Assembly: GCA_034437795.1 (NCBI GenBank)
Contig: DAOTTI010000012.1
Coordinates: forward strand, 1-64,000
DNA from: DAOTTI01 sp034437795
GTDB taxonomy: Bacteria > Chloroflexota > UBA11872 > UBA12225
Length of the DNA stretch: 64,000 bases
Reading direction: 5' to 3'
Shown here: piece after piece, positions 34,511 through 42,620 of the stretch
How the letters are laid out: each line of letters starts with the position of its first letter
Position numbering within the stretch: position 1 is the first letter of the stretch
Notes under the pieces: generated by a model
Databases searched by the model: none
What the model saw: the letters and a program-made list of their open reading frames with translations, nothing else
Told to the model about the DNA's origin: nothing
Made by a program: the position numbers and the translations under genes

Positions 34511-35773
34511 TCAGACGGCCCAGCCGTAGAGGCGCTGGGCGTTGGCGCGGAGCATGCCTTCACCCATCTGGATGGCCCTAGCCGCATCCACCACACCGTC
34601 ACGGATCAGCCCTGCCAGGGCCAGCGAGAGGGCTTGCCGCGTGGCGCGGCAGAGGGCCAGGTGCTGCACCTCGGGGCCGACGGGGACGCCGGGATAGGCG
34701 GCCACGTCGGTGCCGAAGAGGACCTTTTCCGGCGCGTAGAGGAGGCAGGTGCGCAGCCGCGCGGCCAGGTCTGGCACCGGATAGAGGAACGGCATGGCGG
34801 AGACGTCCAGCCAGACGTGAGGCTTCAGGGCCAGGTAGGCGGCCTCTTCGACCGCCGGCAGGCCGCCGTGGATGAGCACGAAGGTGGTGTCGAAATAGCG
34901 CGCGTCGGTCAGGACGGCTTCGAGGTTCTGGACGCAGGCTTCCTGGTAGCGCAGGAAGGGCGGCACGCCGAAGGAGGCATGGATGTGGACGGCCAGCCCC
35001 AGGCGCCCCGCGGTAAGGAAGATGTGGCGCGCCAGAAAGTCCTGAAGGGCGAGATAGTCATCGCGCGGCAGGGGCGCTGCGAGCCCCGTGGCAAAGAGCT
35101 CCTGGGCCCGGCCCTGGGGCACGTCGTCGAAGCGGAGGGTACGCAGATAGGCGTCCCAGAGCTTGACTGCCACAGCGCCCTGCTCCTTCCAGCGGGCGAG
35201 CGTCGCGTCCGCGAAGGCGAGGTAGCCGTCGAGGTCGCGGGGCAGCTCGGCTAGGCCGGCCGCAGCGAGGAAGCGCCGGAGGTGCTGCTGGATACGGGGG
35301 ATCTGCTGGGCGTGCGCCGGGCTGCGCGCCAGCAGCGCGGCGGCGGGCAGGGGATACAGGAGCGTGGTGGCGTGAGGCACCCAGCGCAGCCGGCGCCCGT
35401 CGGTGCCTTCAGGGAAGTCCTGGTTAACGAGGGCGATCTCGGTGCACGTGAGGTCGAGGTGCCGCAGCCAGTACCCGTGCTCCCCCAGCCGGTCGATGAG
35501 GGCGGCGCGGACCTGCTCGGCTTGCCGCGCTGCGGGCTCGAGGTCGCCTTCGCGCACAGCGACGCCAAAGTAGTCGGCCAGGGCTTGGGCGTAGGCGGCG
35601 CTGCGCAGGCCAAGGGGCTGGTGACGGTCCAGCTCCGGCCGAAAGGCCCCCGGCCAGAGCAGGTGGGTGTGGTGATCAATCGCGGCGACCGCGTCCAGGC
35701 GGGCGGCGACCTGCTGGAAGAGCGGGTCGTCCTGCCACCAGCGCCGCGGCGCCGGCTCTCGGTTCGTGGACAT
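34511..35773 (-). CDS. Amidohydrolase superfamily protein (uronate isomerase/AH_2-like)
   Basis: A 420-residue TIM-barrel metallohydrolase. The N-terminal HxH pair is H35-x-H37 (DHHTHL), a Lys at strand 4 is in VAVKLWDAY, and later His ligands are in VHIHASF and FVLIHGG. The metal Asp is in VLFGTDVAAYPG. The layout resembles the glucuronate isomerase-related branch of amidohydrolases. ATG 35773 has only a weak ribosome binding site. It is the only gene in its block, with gaps on both sides. Confidence 0.85.
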   Translation of the reverse strand: MSTNREPAPRRWWQDDPLFQQVAARLDAVAAIDHHTHLLWPGAFRPELDRHQPLGLRSAAYAQALADYFGVAVREGDLEPAARQAEQVRAALIDRLGEHGYWLRHLDLTCTEIALVNQDFPEGTDGRRLRWVPHATTLLYPLPAAALLARSPAHAQQIPRIQQHLRRFLAAAGLAELPRDLDGYLAFADATLARWKEQGAVAVKLWDAYLRTLRFDDVPQGRAQELFATGLAAPLPRDDYLALQDFLARHIFLTAGRLGLAVHIHASFGVPPFLRYQEACVQNLEAVLTDARYFDTTFVLIHGGLPAVEEAAYLALKPHVWLDVSAMPFLYPVPDLAARLRTCLLYAPEKVLFGTDVAAYPGVPVGPEVQHLALCRATRQALSLALAGLIRDGVVDAARAIQMGEGMLRANAQRLYGWAV

Positions 35774-36050
35774 CTTCTTACCTGTTTTGACCTGACGAGG
35801 GACCGCTTGCCAGCTGCCAAGCAGGCTGAGCGCACATGCTCACACGCGCTTCGGCCTCAGCGCTGGCCTGCAGTGTACGTTACTGCCTGGGTCCATGCAG
35901 GCGATGAAGCGCGTCACTCTGATTGAGTTCGTCTCCCTTACCGCGGTTGCGCTGGCGCAATAGGCAATAGCGGGTCTGCTACGCTCGGAGCGGTGAAGAC
36001 AGGCGATGCATCCTGCTGCGACATTGACGGACACGGAGATCCAGCGCCAG

Positions 36051-36125
36051 GCTGGCGGTGATCAGGCTGGCGGTGATCAGGCTGGCGGTGATCAGGCTGG
36101 CGGTGATCAGGCTGGCGGTGATCAG
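36051..36125. repeat. Five tandem copies of a 15-bp unit at a stop codon
   Basis: Unit GCTGGCGGTGATCAG, five exact copies. The TGA stop of the minus-strand dehydrogenase (36122-36124) lies in the last unit. Because 15 is a multiple of three, each unit carries another in-frame TGA. Each unit also contains the palindrome TGATCA. The rest of the 348-bp gap 35774-36121 has no gene. Confidence 0.9.
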
Positions 36126-37189
36126 CACACGGACCCGCGGGCGCGGGCGACCATGGCGGCGACGTCGACGATGCGGTCGCCGGCGGAGGCGTCGATGGCA
36201 CCGAAGAGCATGGCGTTGCTCTGGAGGTTGTCGTCGATGGTGGTGGCCGGCTCTGGGCCGCCATCCAGCCAATCGAGGAACTGGCCGATGACGGCAGGGT
36301 GGCCTTCCCGCTCCAGACGGACGGTGGGGACCTCCCAGATGCGCAGGCCCTGGCCGCGCTCATGCTCCAGGACGCGCACGACATGGTCGCGATCCAGGAC
36401 GACGGCCCCGCCTTCGCACTCCACGCGGTAGTACTCGCCGTGCCAGGAGTTCTGCCAGCCGGCGGCGAGGCCGCTGCCTTCGTATTGGGCGAAGACGCCG
36501 CCGGTGAGGCGCATGGTGTAGAGGGTGAGGCACTCTCCCTGGAAGCTGGGCGCGCCGGGGTTCCACTCCCAGCCGGCGATGGCGAGGCAGTCCTGGCCGG
36601 AGAGATGGCGGATCTGGTCGAAGTGGTGGATGCTCCCTTCGATGAGGATGGCGTGGCGCATCTCGTGGCGGAAGGCGGCGCCCCAGGAAAGGGGCCGGCG
36701 GTAGTCGGCGGCGAAGCGGGCGACGACGTAGTGTATGCGCCCCAGGCGGCCGGAGGCGAGCACCTGCTTGAGGGTCTGGATGCGCGGGGTGTAGCGGTAG
36801 TTCTGCATCACCTGCATCTTGATGCCGGCGCGCTTGGCGGCGCGGTAGACGGCAACGGCGTCTTCCCAGGTGTCGGCGATGGGCTTTTCGCTGAGGACGT
36901 GCAGGCCGCGGGCGGCGGCGAGTTCCACGGCGGGGCGGTGGAAGCGAGGCGGCACGGCGACGCCGCAGCAGTCTGCCTCAAGAGACTGCGCTGCATCGAA
37001 GGCGTCTTCCATGCGCGTGAAGCGCCGCTCAGGGGGCAGGCCCAGGAAGTCGCCGGCCTGCTGGAGGGCGTCGGGGTTGACGTCGACGATGGCGACGATC
37101 TGGGCGCGATCGCGGAAGGGGGCGAAGTGGTGGCGGATCCAGTTGCCGCCCATGCCGCCGGCGCCGACCATGATCCAGCGGTGAGGCAT
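36122..37189 (-). CDS. Gfo/Idh/MocA family oxidoreductase
   Basis: A 355-residue sugar dehydrogenase. It has the dinucleotide motif MVGAGGMGGNWIRH, then CCGVAVPPRFH, the catalytic-Lys motif LSEKPIADT, and the C-terminal EGSIHHFDQIRHL His motif. ATG 37189 is chosen for the AGGGAG just upstream. The stop codon falls in a 15-bp tandem repeat. Only distantly similar to the family member at 31109, so likely a different substrate. Confidence 0.9.
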   Translation of the reverse strand: MPHRWIMVGAGGMGGNWIRHHFAPFRDRAQIVAIVDVNPDALQQAGDFLGLPPERRFTRMEDAFDAAQSLEADCCGVAVPPRFHRPAVELAAARGLHVLSEKPIADTWEDAVAVYRAAKRAGIKMQVMQNYRYTPRIQTLKQVLASGRLGRIHYVVARFAADYRRPLSWGAAFRHEMRHAILIEGSIHHFDQIRHLSGQDCLAIAGWEWNPGAPSFQGECLTLYTMRLTGGVFAQYEGSGLAAGWQNSWHGEYYRVECEGGAVVLDRDHVVRVLEHERGQGLRIWEVPTVRLEREGHPAVIGQFLDWLDGGPEPATTIDDNLQSNAMLFGAIDASAGDRIVDVAAMVARARGSVC

Positions 37190-37309
37190 GCCGTCTCCCT
37201 TTCTTCTCACTCGTGCTGCTCACGCACGTCGTCGCATCTGGTCCCCACGGCCGGACGCTTGGCTGGTGAGCTGGGGCGCCGGCGCGGGGGCGAGGGCGCT
37301 GTGAGTGTA

Positions 37310-37450
37310 CCCCTCTCCGAACCCCCTTGGCCCCGCTCCGACACGGGGACGCGGCGACACGGGGACTGGACTATGCGCAAGTGGAGCCCTCACCCTCGCC
37401 CTCTCCCGTGGGGAGAGGGGATCCATCGCTGGCCGTGACGCATCCAGGCT
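37310..37450. repeat. Type B then type A palindromic repeats
   Basis: CCCCCTTGGCCCCGCTCCG, ACACGGGGACGCGG (type B, degenerate), then GAGCCCTCACCC...CTCTCCCGTGGGGAGAGG and TCGCTGGCCGTGACGCATCC (type A). They fill most of the 329-bp gap 37190-37518. Confidence 0.7.
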
Positions 37451-37518
37451 TGGCGTGCGGCTGGAGAGGTGGCGGACGGGGGGGATGTCGGACCGGATGG
37501 TCGCGGAGCGGCAAGGGA

Positions 37519-37983
37519 TCATGCGTCGGGAAGTGGGACGCCGGCAGTGATGGCCTGCTTGAGGGCCCGCATCGCTTTGCCGACGGGCAGGCCGGCGGTC
37601 GGGGCGGAGAGCGTGACGGGGTAACCGGCGAACGCCTGGCAGGTGAGGCGGCGGTAGGCGGCGCCGCCGAGGACGATGACGCGGTCGAACCGGTCAAGAT
37701 GAAGGGTCTTGATCTGGCGCTGGAGCGCAGGAAGGTCGATGGGGCGGGTGCGGGGCCACTTGAAGGTGACGTCATAGGGGCCAGGGATCATGAAGTCGGG
37801 TGGGATGAAGCCATACCTGGCGCTGAGGATGACCCAGGCATCGCCGAAGCGCTCGGCATAGCGGCGGTTCAGCTGAAAGGGGGCGCCGGTGTAGGCGTCG
37901 CGAGCCGGCGCGGGACCGTGCGCGGGGCGCCGATCCCAGATCTTGCACTGCCCGCAGGGGACGACAATCAAGGTTCGCGGCAT
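37519..37983 (-). CDS. DUF6884-like protein of the transglycosylase cluster
   Basis: A 154-residue protein. It starts with a Cys-Gly motif (LIVVPCGQCKIW; C10, G11, K14), then PFQLNRRYAERFGDAW, the signature ILSARYGFIPPDF and IPGPYDVTF, and VIVLGGAAYRRL. This CGxxK...LSAxYGxxxP pattern defines DUF6884-type proteins, common next to nucleic-acid-related genes but biochemically undescribed to my knowledge. ATG 37983 is the natural start; the longer frame overlaps the transglycosylase. It follows the transglycosylase by 70 bp and probably acts on the same base or nucleotide. Function inferred from context only. Confidence 0.75.
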   Translation of the reverse strand: MPRTLIVVPCGQCKIWDRRPAHGPAPARDAYTGAPFQLNRRYAERFGDAWVILSARYGFIPPDFMIPGPYDVTFKWPRTRPIDLPALQRQIKTLHLDRFDRVIVLGGAAYRRLTCQAFAGYPVTLSAPTAGLPVGKAMRALKQAITAGVPLPDA

Positions 37984-38019
37984 CGCTGTCGTGGCCTGGC
38001 GTTGGGGGGCGGGACTTCC

Positions 38020-38061
38020 GCCGAGCCGACGTTCAACCGCGCCGAGCTGACGTTCAACCGG
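38020..38061. repeat. Two tandem copies of a 21-bp unit at a stop codon
   Basis: Unit containing GCCGAGC(C/T)GACGTTCAACC, at 38020-38040 and 38041-38061. The TGA of the transglycosylase gene (38054-38056) lies in one unit and an in-frame TGA recurs in the other. Confidence 0.75.
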
Positions 38062-39148
38062 CAGGCGCGGCCGTGCCCGCTGGACCTGCGGCCGGCAGGG
38101 CGTGGTGGACGCGCTGCGAAAAGCGTTGGGCGGCCACCTGGGAGATAAGGGGGCGGTAGATGGAGTTGTCCAGGTGGTGCTCGTACCAGCCAGCGTAGGT
38201 GCCGTTGGCGAGGTGCGACCCGATGCGATCGGCTTCCTGCAGCAGCGTCCAGAGGTTATGGGTGGCGCGGTTGGAGAAGCCGGCGAGGCCGGCAGCGCGC
38301 AATCCATCGAGGCCCCACCGGTGGCAGGCGGGACAGGGGCAGGAAGCGAGGGTCTTCACCTCATCGTGGCTGGGCGGGCGCCCCCGCCAGGAGCCGAGGT
38401 TGGCGATGACGCGATCTCCGCTGCCGGGGGACTGGACGATGCCGCGGGCGGCGCGGTTGCGCCAGCCGGACGAGTCGCAGGAGTCGAGCTCAAGCAGCGC
38501 GGCGAGGTGGAGGGTGGCGGTGCCGCCGATGCCGAAGACGTGGAGCTGGCGGCCGGACAGGCGCCGCCGCGCGCGGCGGACGCCGTCGAGCACCTCGGCG
38601 TAGGGGACGGCCTGTGGCGCGCGGAGGAGGTTAGGGACGATGCCGCCCAGGCCGACGGCTGGCTTCTGGCGCAGGCGCTCGTCTTCGTGGAGTTGGCTGA
38701 GATAGTCATCCAGGTGGCGACTGATGTGGATGACGGGGACGTAGCCGTCATGCCGGTAGGCGCGGTTGATGGCCATGGTGCGCTCAAGGCAGCGCCACTG
38801 CTCGGTCTCGCTCATGGCGGGCGTGGGAATGTAGTCCTGAGGAACGACGTACCAGTCGGGGCGGGCGTGGCGGACGAAGGTCTCGTACTCGTCACGGGGG
38901 ACCTCGCCGCCCTTAGAGAGGAAGGCAAAGGCGCCGTTATCCAGGTAGACGGCGACGCGGCCCGCTGGCCGGATGCCCAGATAGGCGTGGAGACCCTGCT
39001 CCATGGCCAGGCGGCGCTTGCGAGGGTTGGTGTGGAACTCGAAGTAGGAGACCATGACCGCCCGGAGCTGGGGCAGGTAATAGGGAGACTCAGGGTCCCA
39101 GACGCGGGGCTGGAGGTTCTTGAGGCTGAGGCCGGCGACGACGAGCAC
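38054..39148 (-). CDS. tRNA-guanine transglycosylase superfamily protein (DpdA-like)
   Basis: A 364-residue TGT-fold protein. The base-binding Asp is D70 (LDNGAF, cf. TDSGGF in TGT), the GG loop is GLGGIVP (168-169), and the nucleophile is D225 in LDSCDSSGWRNRAARG, aligned to FDC of bacterial TGT. The zinc site is C270-x-C272-x2-C275 and H297 (THN). All catalytic and zinc residues of the family are thus present, but the GGLSVGE motif of the tRNA enzyme is not. It resembles DpdA, which exchanges guanine in DNA for a 7-deazaguanine. The GTG start lies 4 nt after the HerA stop, so the two are coupled. tRNA as substrate is not excluded. Confidence 0.82.
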   Translation of the reverse strand: MLVVAGLSLKNLQPRVWDPESPYYLPQLRAVMVSYFEFHTNPRKRRLAMEQGLHAYLGIRPAGRVAVYLDNGAFAFLSKGGEVPRDEYETFVRHARPDWYVVPQDYIPTPAMSETEQWRCLERTMAINRAYRHDGYVPVIHISRHLDDYLSQLHEDERLRQKPAVGLGGIVPNLLRAPQAVPYAEVLDGVRRARRRLSGRQLHVFGIGGTATLHLAALLELDSCDSSGWRNRAARGIVQSPGSGDRVIANLGSWRGRPPSHDEVKTLASCPCPACHRWGLDGLRAAGLAGFSNRATHNLWTLLQEADRIGSHLANGTYAGWYEHHLDNSIYRPLISQVAAQRFSQRVHHALPAAGPAGTAAPAG

Positions 39149-39152
39149 GGGA

Positions 39153-41054
39153 TCATCTCATTGGCTGGGAGGAGTGGGGCGCAGCGGCCATCTGCTGGCG
39201 AGCTTTCTCGAGCCTCTCGAACGCATCCTCCTCTTCGCGCTCACCCTTGGATTCCGGCTCCTTGATGCGGACCAGCACAGGGAAGTTGATGAACTGGCCG
39301 GAGAGGATGGCTTCCCCGACGTCGAGGTCGGGCAGCATCCTGGCTTCTTCCTCGCCGAGGGTCTCCACGACACGCCGGACGAAGCTCTGGTCGGCTGGGT
39401 TGACCATGCGCATGATGACGTAGGAGTTGCACTGGGAGAGGGTGGTCTCATCCAGGCGCGAGGGACGCTGGCTGATGAGGATCAGCCCCACGTTGAACTT
39501 GCGGCCTTCCTGGGCGATCTGCCTGGTGACGGTGATGGCCCGCTGCTCGGCGGCCGTGGCGGCATGCGCTGGCGCGAAGTTGTGCGCCTCCTCCAGGATG
39601 AGTAAGACGGGCAGCTGGAGATCGCCGCTGACCTTAGCGTCAAGGAGCTGGTTGGCGATGATAGTGTAGATGGTGGCCTGGAAGTCCGAGGTGTAGCCGG
39701 CAAGCGCGACGACGCTGATGCCGCCGTAGCGTACAAGCTCCTTACGGTCGACGGGAAGTGGCTGAGCGTCGCGCGCGACTGTCTTATTGGTTTCTTCCAT
39801 GCGGCGAAGTACTGCGGCGGCCTGGTAGGCGCGCTTCTTGATGCCTTCAAGGGTACGCCTATCGGTGCTGGAGTAGGTGCCGAGAGCGGTCCAGCCCCAG
39901 TTGACGAGCTGCTGACGGTGGGGTTGGCTATTTTGCCGCAGGACGACTTCGCCGGCCTCGGCAATGTTGGCAATGAGCCACATGTCCCGCTTTACGCCGT
40001 AGGTCAGTAGTTCCGGCTTGCCGATAAGGTCTGCAAGCCAACTGGTACGTTGCTTCATCTCGGAGTGATCGGGCACGACGAAGGCTTTCGCGGTACGGAA
40101 CACATCGTCGAAACGGGTGCGCATCGTGTCGGTGAGTTCGTAGCCCAGGGTGTCGATGACCTTGGCGACGGTGTCGCTCTCCTCCTCGAAGACGGGGAAT
40201 TGGGCGTAATAGCGGTGGACTTTGCCACTGAGAGCCGGCACATCCGCCAGGCCGGTGTAGTCCCCATGAGGATCGAAGATGACGATGGGGTAGTGCTTGG
40301 CGGCGAGCTGCTCGACGATGCGGCGGGCGGTCCAGCTCTTGCCCGCGCCGGTCATGGCCAGGATGGCGAGGTGGCGGGTAACGATGGCGTGGCCGTCGAC
40401 CATGACGGTCACGTCGGGGCGGTTGGAGAGTGTGGCGATGTCCAGCGCGCGGGCCGTTCGCTGCTGCAGCTCACCGAGCACGACCCGAGCGATGTCGTCG
40501 GGGTCTGGGCGGTAGGCGCTGGTGGCGGGCTGGGGAGGATAGCGGAGGGGAGCCAGCTTGGCACCGGCGCCATCGTCGAGGGGCTCGCAGCCGAGCACGC
40601 GGCAGACGGCGGTGACCATCTCGCGGCTGAGCGAGATCACCGTGTCGAAGGGATCGGTGCGAGTGGCGGCGAGCTCGTGGCCGGCCTCTACCGGAAAGAG
40701 CGGGTTCAGGCGCTCAATGCGCTGGACCTTGGCCCAGACGCGGATCCGCTCCTTGCCGCCGGTCGGTGGCGGAGGGGCGGCGGCGCGCGCGGCGGGAGAC
40801 GACGCGGTGGATGCTGCCGAGGCGCCATCCGTCGCGGGCGCGCCCGGGCGCCAGAGCTCGGCGTCAATGGCGATGATGTCCTGCTCGCGGATGGCCTCCT
40901 GATGGATGGCCAGACGGAACTCGCGGCTGGTGCTCTCGCCGACGATCGTGCCGACGTAGCGGTCGTAGCGGCTGGCGCGTGGCGCGGCTGGAGGCGGGGC
41001 CGGCGCGCTGCGCTCGGCGATGCGGAGCAGAGCGGGATCAAGTCGACGCGCCAT
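39153..41054 (-). CDS. herA: HerA-type DNA translocase/helicase ATPase
   Basis: A 633-residue hexameric FtsK/HerA-family ATPase. An N-terminal HAS-barrel-like domain carries a Pro/Ala/Ser-rich insert (residues 75-100). Then come Walker A MTGAGKS (234-240), a DPHGDY motif after strand 2, Walker B LLILEE (484-489) followed by AHNF, and the ISQRPSRLD sensor. It pumps or unwinds DNA ends for the NurA nuclease. It starts 48 nt after NurA and ends 4 nt before the transglycosylase. ATG 41054 follows AAGGAC. Confidence 0.95.
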   Translation of the reverse strand: MARRLDPALLRIAERSAPAPPPAAPRASRYDRYVGTIVGESTSREFRLAIHQEAIREQDIIAIDAELWRPGAPATDGASAASTASSPAARAAAPPPPTGGKERIRVWAKVQRIERLNPLFPVEAGHELAATRTDPFDTVISLSREMVTAVCRVLGCEPLDDGAGAKLAPLRYPPQPATSAYRPDPDDIARVVLGELQQRTARALDIATLSNRPDVTVMVDGHAIVTRHLAILAMTGAGKSWTARRIVEQLAAKHYPIVIFDPHGDYTGLADVPALSGKVHRYYAQFPVFEEESDTVAKVIDTLGYELTDTMRTRFDDVFRTAKAFVVPDHSEMKQRTSWLADLIGKPELLTYGVKRDMWLIANIAEAGEVVLRQNSQPHRQQLVNWGWTALGTYSSTDRRTLEGIKKRAYQAAAVLRRMEETNKTVARDAQPLPVDRKELVRYGGISVVALAGYTSDFQATIYTIIANQLLDAKVSGDLQLPVLLILEEAHNFAPAHAATAAEQRAITVTRQIAQEGRKFNVGLILISQRPSRLDETTLSQCNSYVIMRMVNPADQSFVRRVVETLGEEEARMLPDLDVGEAILSGQFINFPVLVRIKEPESKGEREEEDAFERLEKARQQMAAAPHSSQPMR

Positions 41055-41102
41055 GGTGATCGTCCTTGCAAGGTACGGTGGCGACCCGCAGGCATGAGCG
41101 GG

Positions 41103-42620
41103 CTAGGTCTGGGGGCGGAAGAGCCAGTCGCGATGCGTCATGTAGATCGCCTGGACGATGATGCGCCGCATCTCCGCGTCGGAGATCTCGCCCCGCTGGA
41201 GACTGACGCCGAGGTGATAGCGGATCAGCTTGGCGTAGGCGTCGGTGAGCCAGCCCGGCACGTGGGCATACTTGTCGGCAACGTCCAGGCCCACAGGGAA
41301 GCCGTAGCCGGGGAGCAGGCGGGCGTACAGGTAGGTGCGGCGGCAGGCCTCGGCAAGCTGGTCGGGACCGAGGGCTTCAAACACCTCGATGCGGATCGGC
41401 TCAGTGATCTCGGAGACGTGCAGGTAGCAAGCGCGGACCGCGGGGAAGCCGACGGGGCTGGGCGGGCGGAGGACGGACCAGTCGGCCGTGGTGCTGAAGG
41501 ACCCGCCCGGCAGGGCGATCTGGCCGCGGCGCAGGCCATGGTACTTGGAGATCGGCCAGGGCTCGGAATACTGGCCGGGCTGGAGGAGCATGGCCAGCAG
41601 GAGCGCATCGGTGTAGCCGAGGCGGTCGAGGAGGGCTTTGGAGGAGGTCAGGTCCGTGCGGCCGTACAACCGGTTGAAGTAATCGGTCTTTCCCTTCTCG
41701 CGCAGCTTTCGAAAGACCCGTTCCAGGAGGATCGTTTCGAGGAAGGCGCGGGAGGTGTCGCGCTCGACGACACCGCAGATGACGGGCGCCGGCGTTCGCT
41801 GGCGGGCGCGCTCGATGAGCCGGCGATAGAGAAAGGCCATCCAGGCCAGTGGCTCGAACAGGTGGCGGCGGGCCCACTCGTCGGCACGGCGGGGGACGTG
41901 GGGGACCATGGCGGGGTAGATCTCGGCGGCGGCCTGGCGCAGGAAGTCGGCTTTGAGGGCCTGGCCCAGCGAAGGATCAGGGGCGTAGTGCTGCAGGAAG
42001 CGGTCGATATCCGCTTCCGTGAAAGGGGAGTGGCCGGCATAGGCGCCGACGAGGTAGACGAGCGGCCCGTGGAACATGAGCAGGCGCAGGTCAGGCGTGC
42101 GCTCCAGGGCGGAGAGGCCGCCCAGGAGCTCGGCGGTGATGCGGACGATATCGACGAAGTCCTTGCGCTCCTTGCTGCCCCCTTCGAGGTCGCCAAGGAT
42201 CACGGGGTAGTAGCCGAAGCGCTCGCGCTCAGAGAGGTGGCGCTCGCCGGTGCGCACGGAGTACGAGCCGACGCGGAGCAGGATGGGAACCTGGCTGGAG
42301 AACTGGACCTGGCCTACGCCACCGTCGATGAAGGTGACGACCTCGCCCTGGAGGCTGGCCCACTCGGCGTCGGACACGGTGTGCACGGCCATGATCGGAT
42401 CAGGGCGATTGATGGCTTTGCGGAGGTCGGTGACGAAGCGGGTAGTGTTCTTAAAGTAGTTGTCGCGCAGGCTCTCGGCAACGGTGAGGGCATTCGCCGC
42501 GAGCCGGAGCGGGAGGTAGCGCTGGGTCTGGAGATCGTGCAGGACGCCCTCTTCGGTGAAGGGTCGTGGCGGCAGGTCGCGGCGTGGCGCGGGCGTTCCA
42601 CGTTGATGCGTCAGGGCCAT
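41103..42620 (-). CDS. nurA: NurA-domain nuclease
   Basis: A 505-residue protein with a NurA nuclease domain. The first catalytic Asp is D99 (VTFIDGGVGQVQF), an acidic residue lies in PVICGVVERD, and a late Asp is in GLDVADKY. NurA degrades DNA ends together with HerA. It is longer than archaeal NurA (about 340-400 residues), with an extended central region. ATG 42620 overlaps the end of the HNH gene by 10 bp, so translation is probably coupled. An upstream palindrome may act as operator. Confidence 0.9.
   Translation of the reverse strand: MALTHQRGTPAPRRDLPPRPFTEEGVLHDLQTQRYLPLRLAANALTVAESLRDNYFKNTTRFVTDLRKAINRPDPIMAVHTVSDAEWASLQGEVVTFIDGGVGQVQFSSQVPILLRVGSYSVRTGERHLSERERFGYYPVILGDLEGGSKERKDFVDIVRITAELLGGLSALERTPDLRLLMFHGPLVYLVGAYAGHSPFTEADIDRFLQHYAPDPSLGQALKADFLRQAAAEIYPAMVPHVPRRADEWARRHLFEPLAWMAFLYRRLIERARQRTPAPVICGVVERDTSRAFLETILLERVFRKLREKGKTDYFNRLYGRTDLTSSKALLDRLGYTDALLLAMLLQPGQYSEPWPISKYHGLRRGQIALPGGSFSTTADWSVLRPPSPVGFPAVRACYLHVSEITEPIRIEVFEALGPDQLAEACRRTYLYARLLPGYGFPVGLDVADKYAHVPGWLTDAYAKLIRYHLGVSLQRGEISDAEMRRIIVQAIYMTHRDWLFRPQT

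Noticed and set aside
36051..36125. CRISPR-like appearance
   Set aside because: The units are 15 bp, contiguous and without spacers; it is a plain tandem repeat.
38054..39148. Ordinary queuosine tRNA TGT
   Set aside because: Catalytic residues match, but the GGLSVGE motif is absent and the neighbours are DNA-processing genes; kept as DpdA-like with the tRNA option noted.
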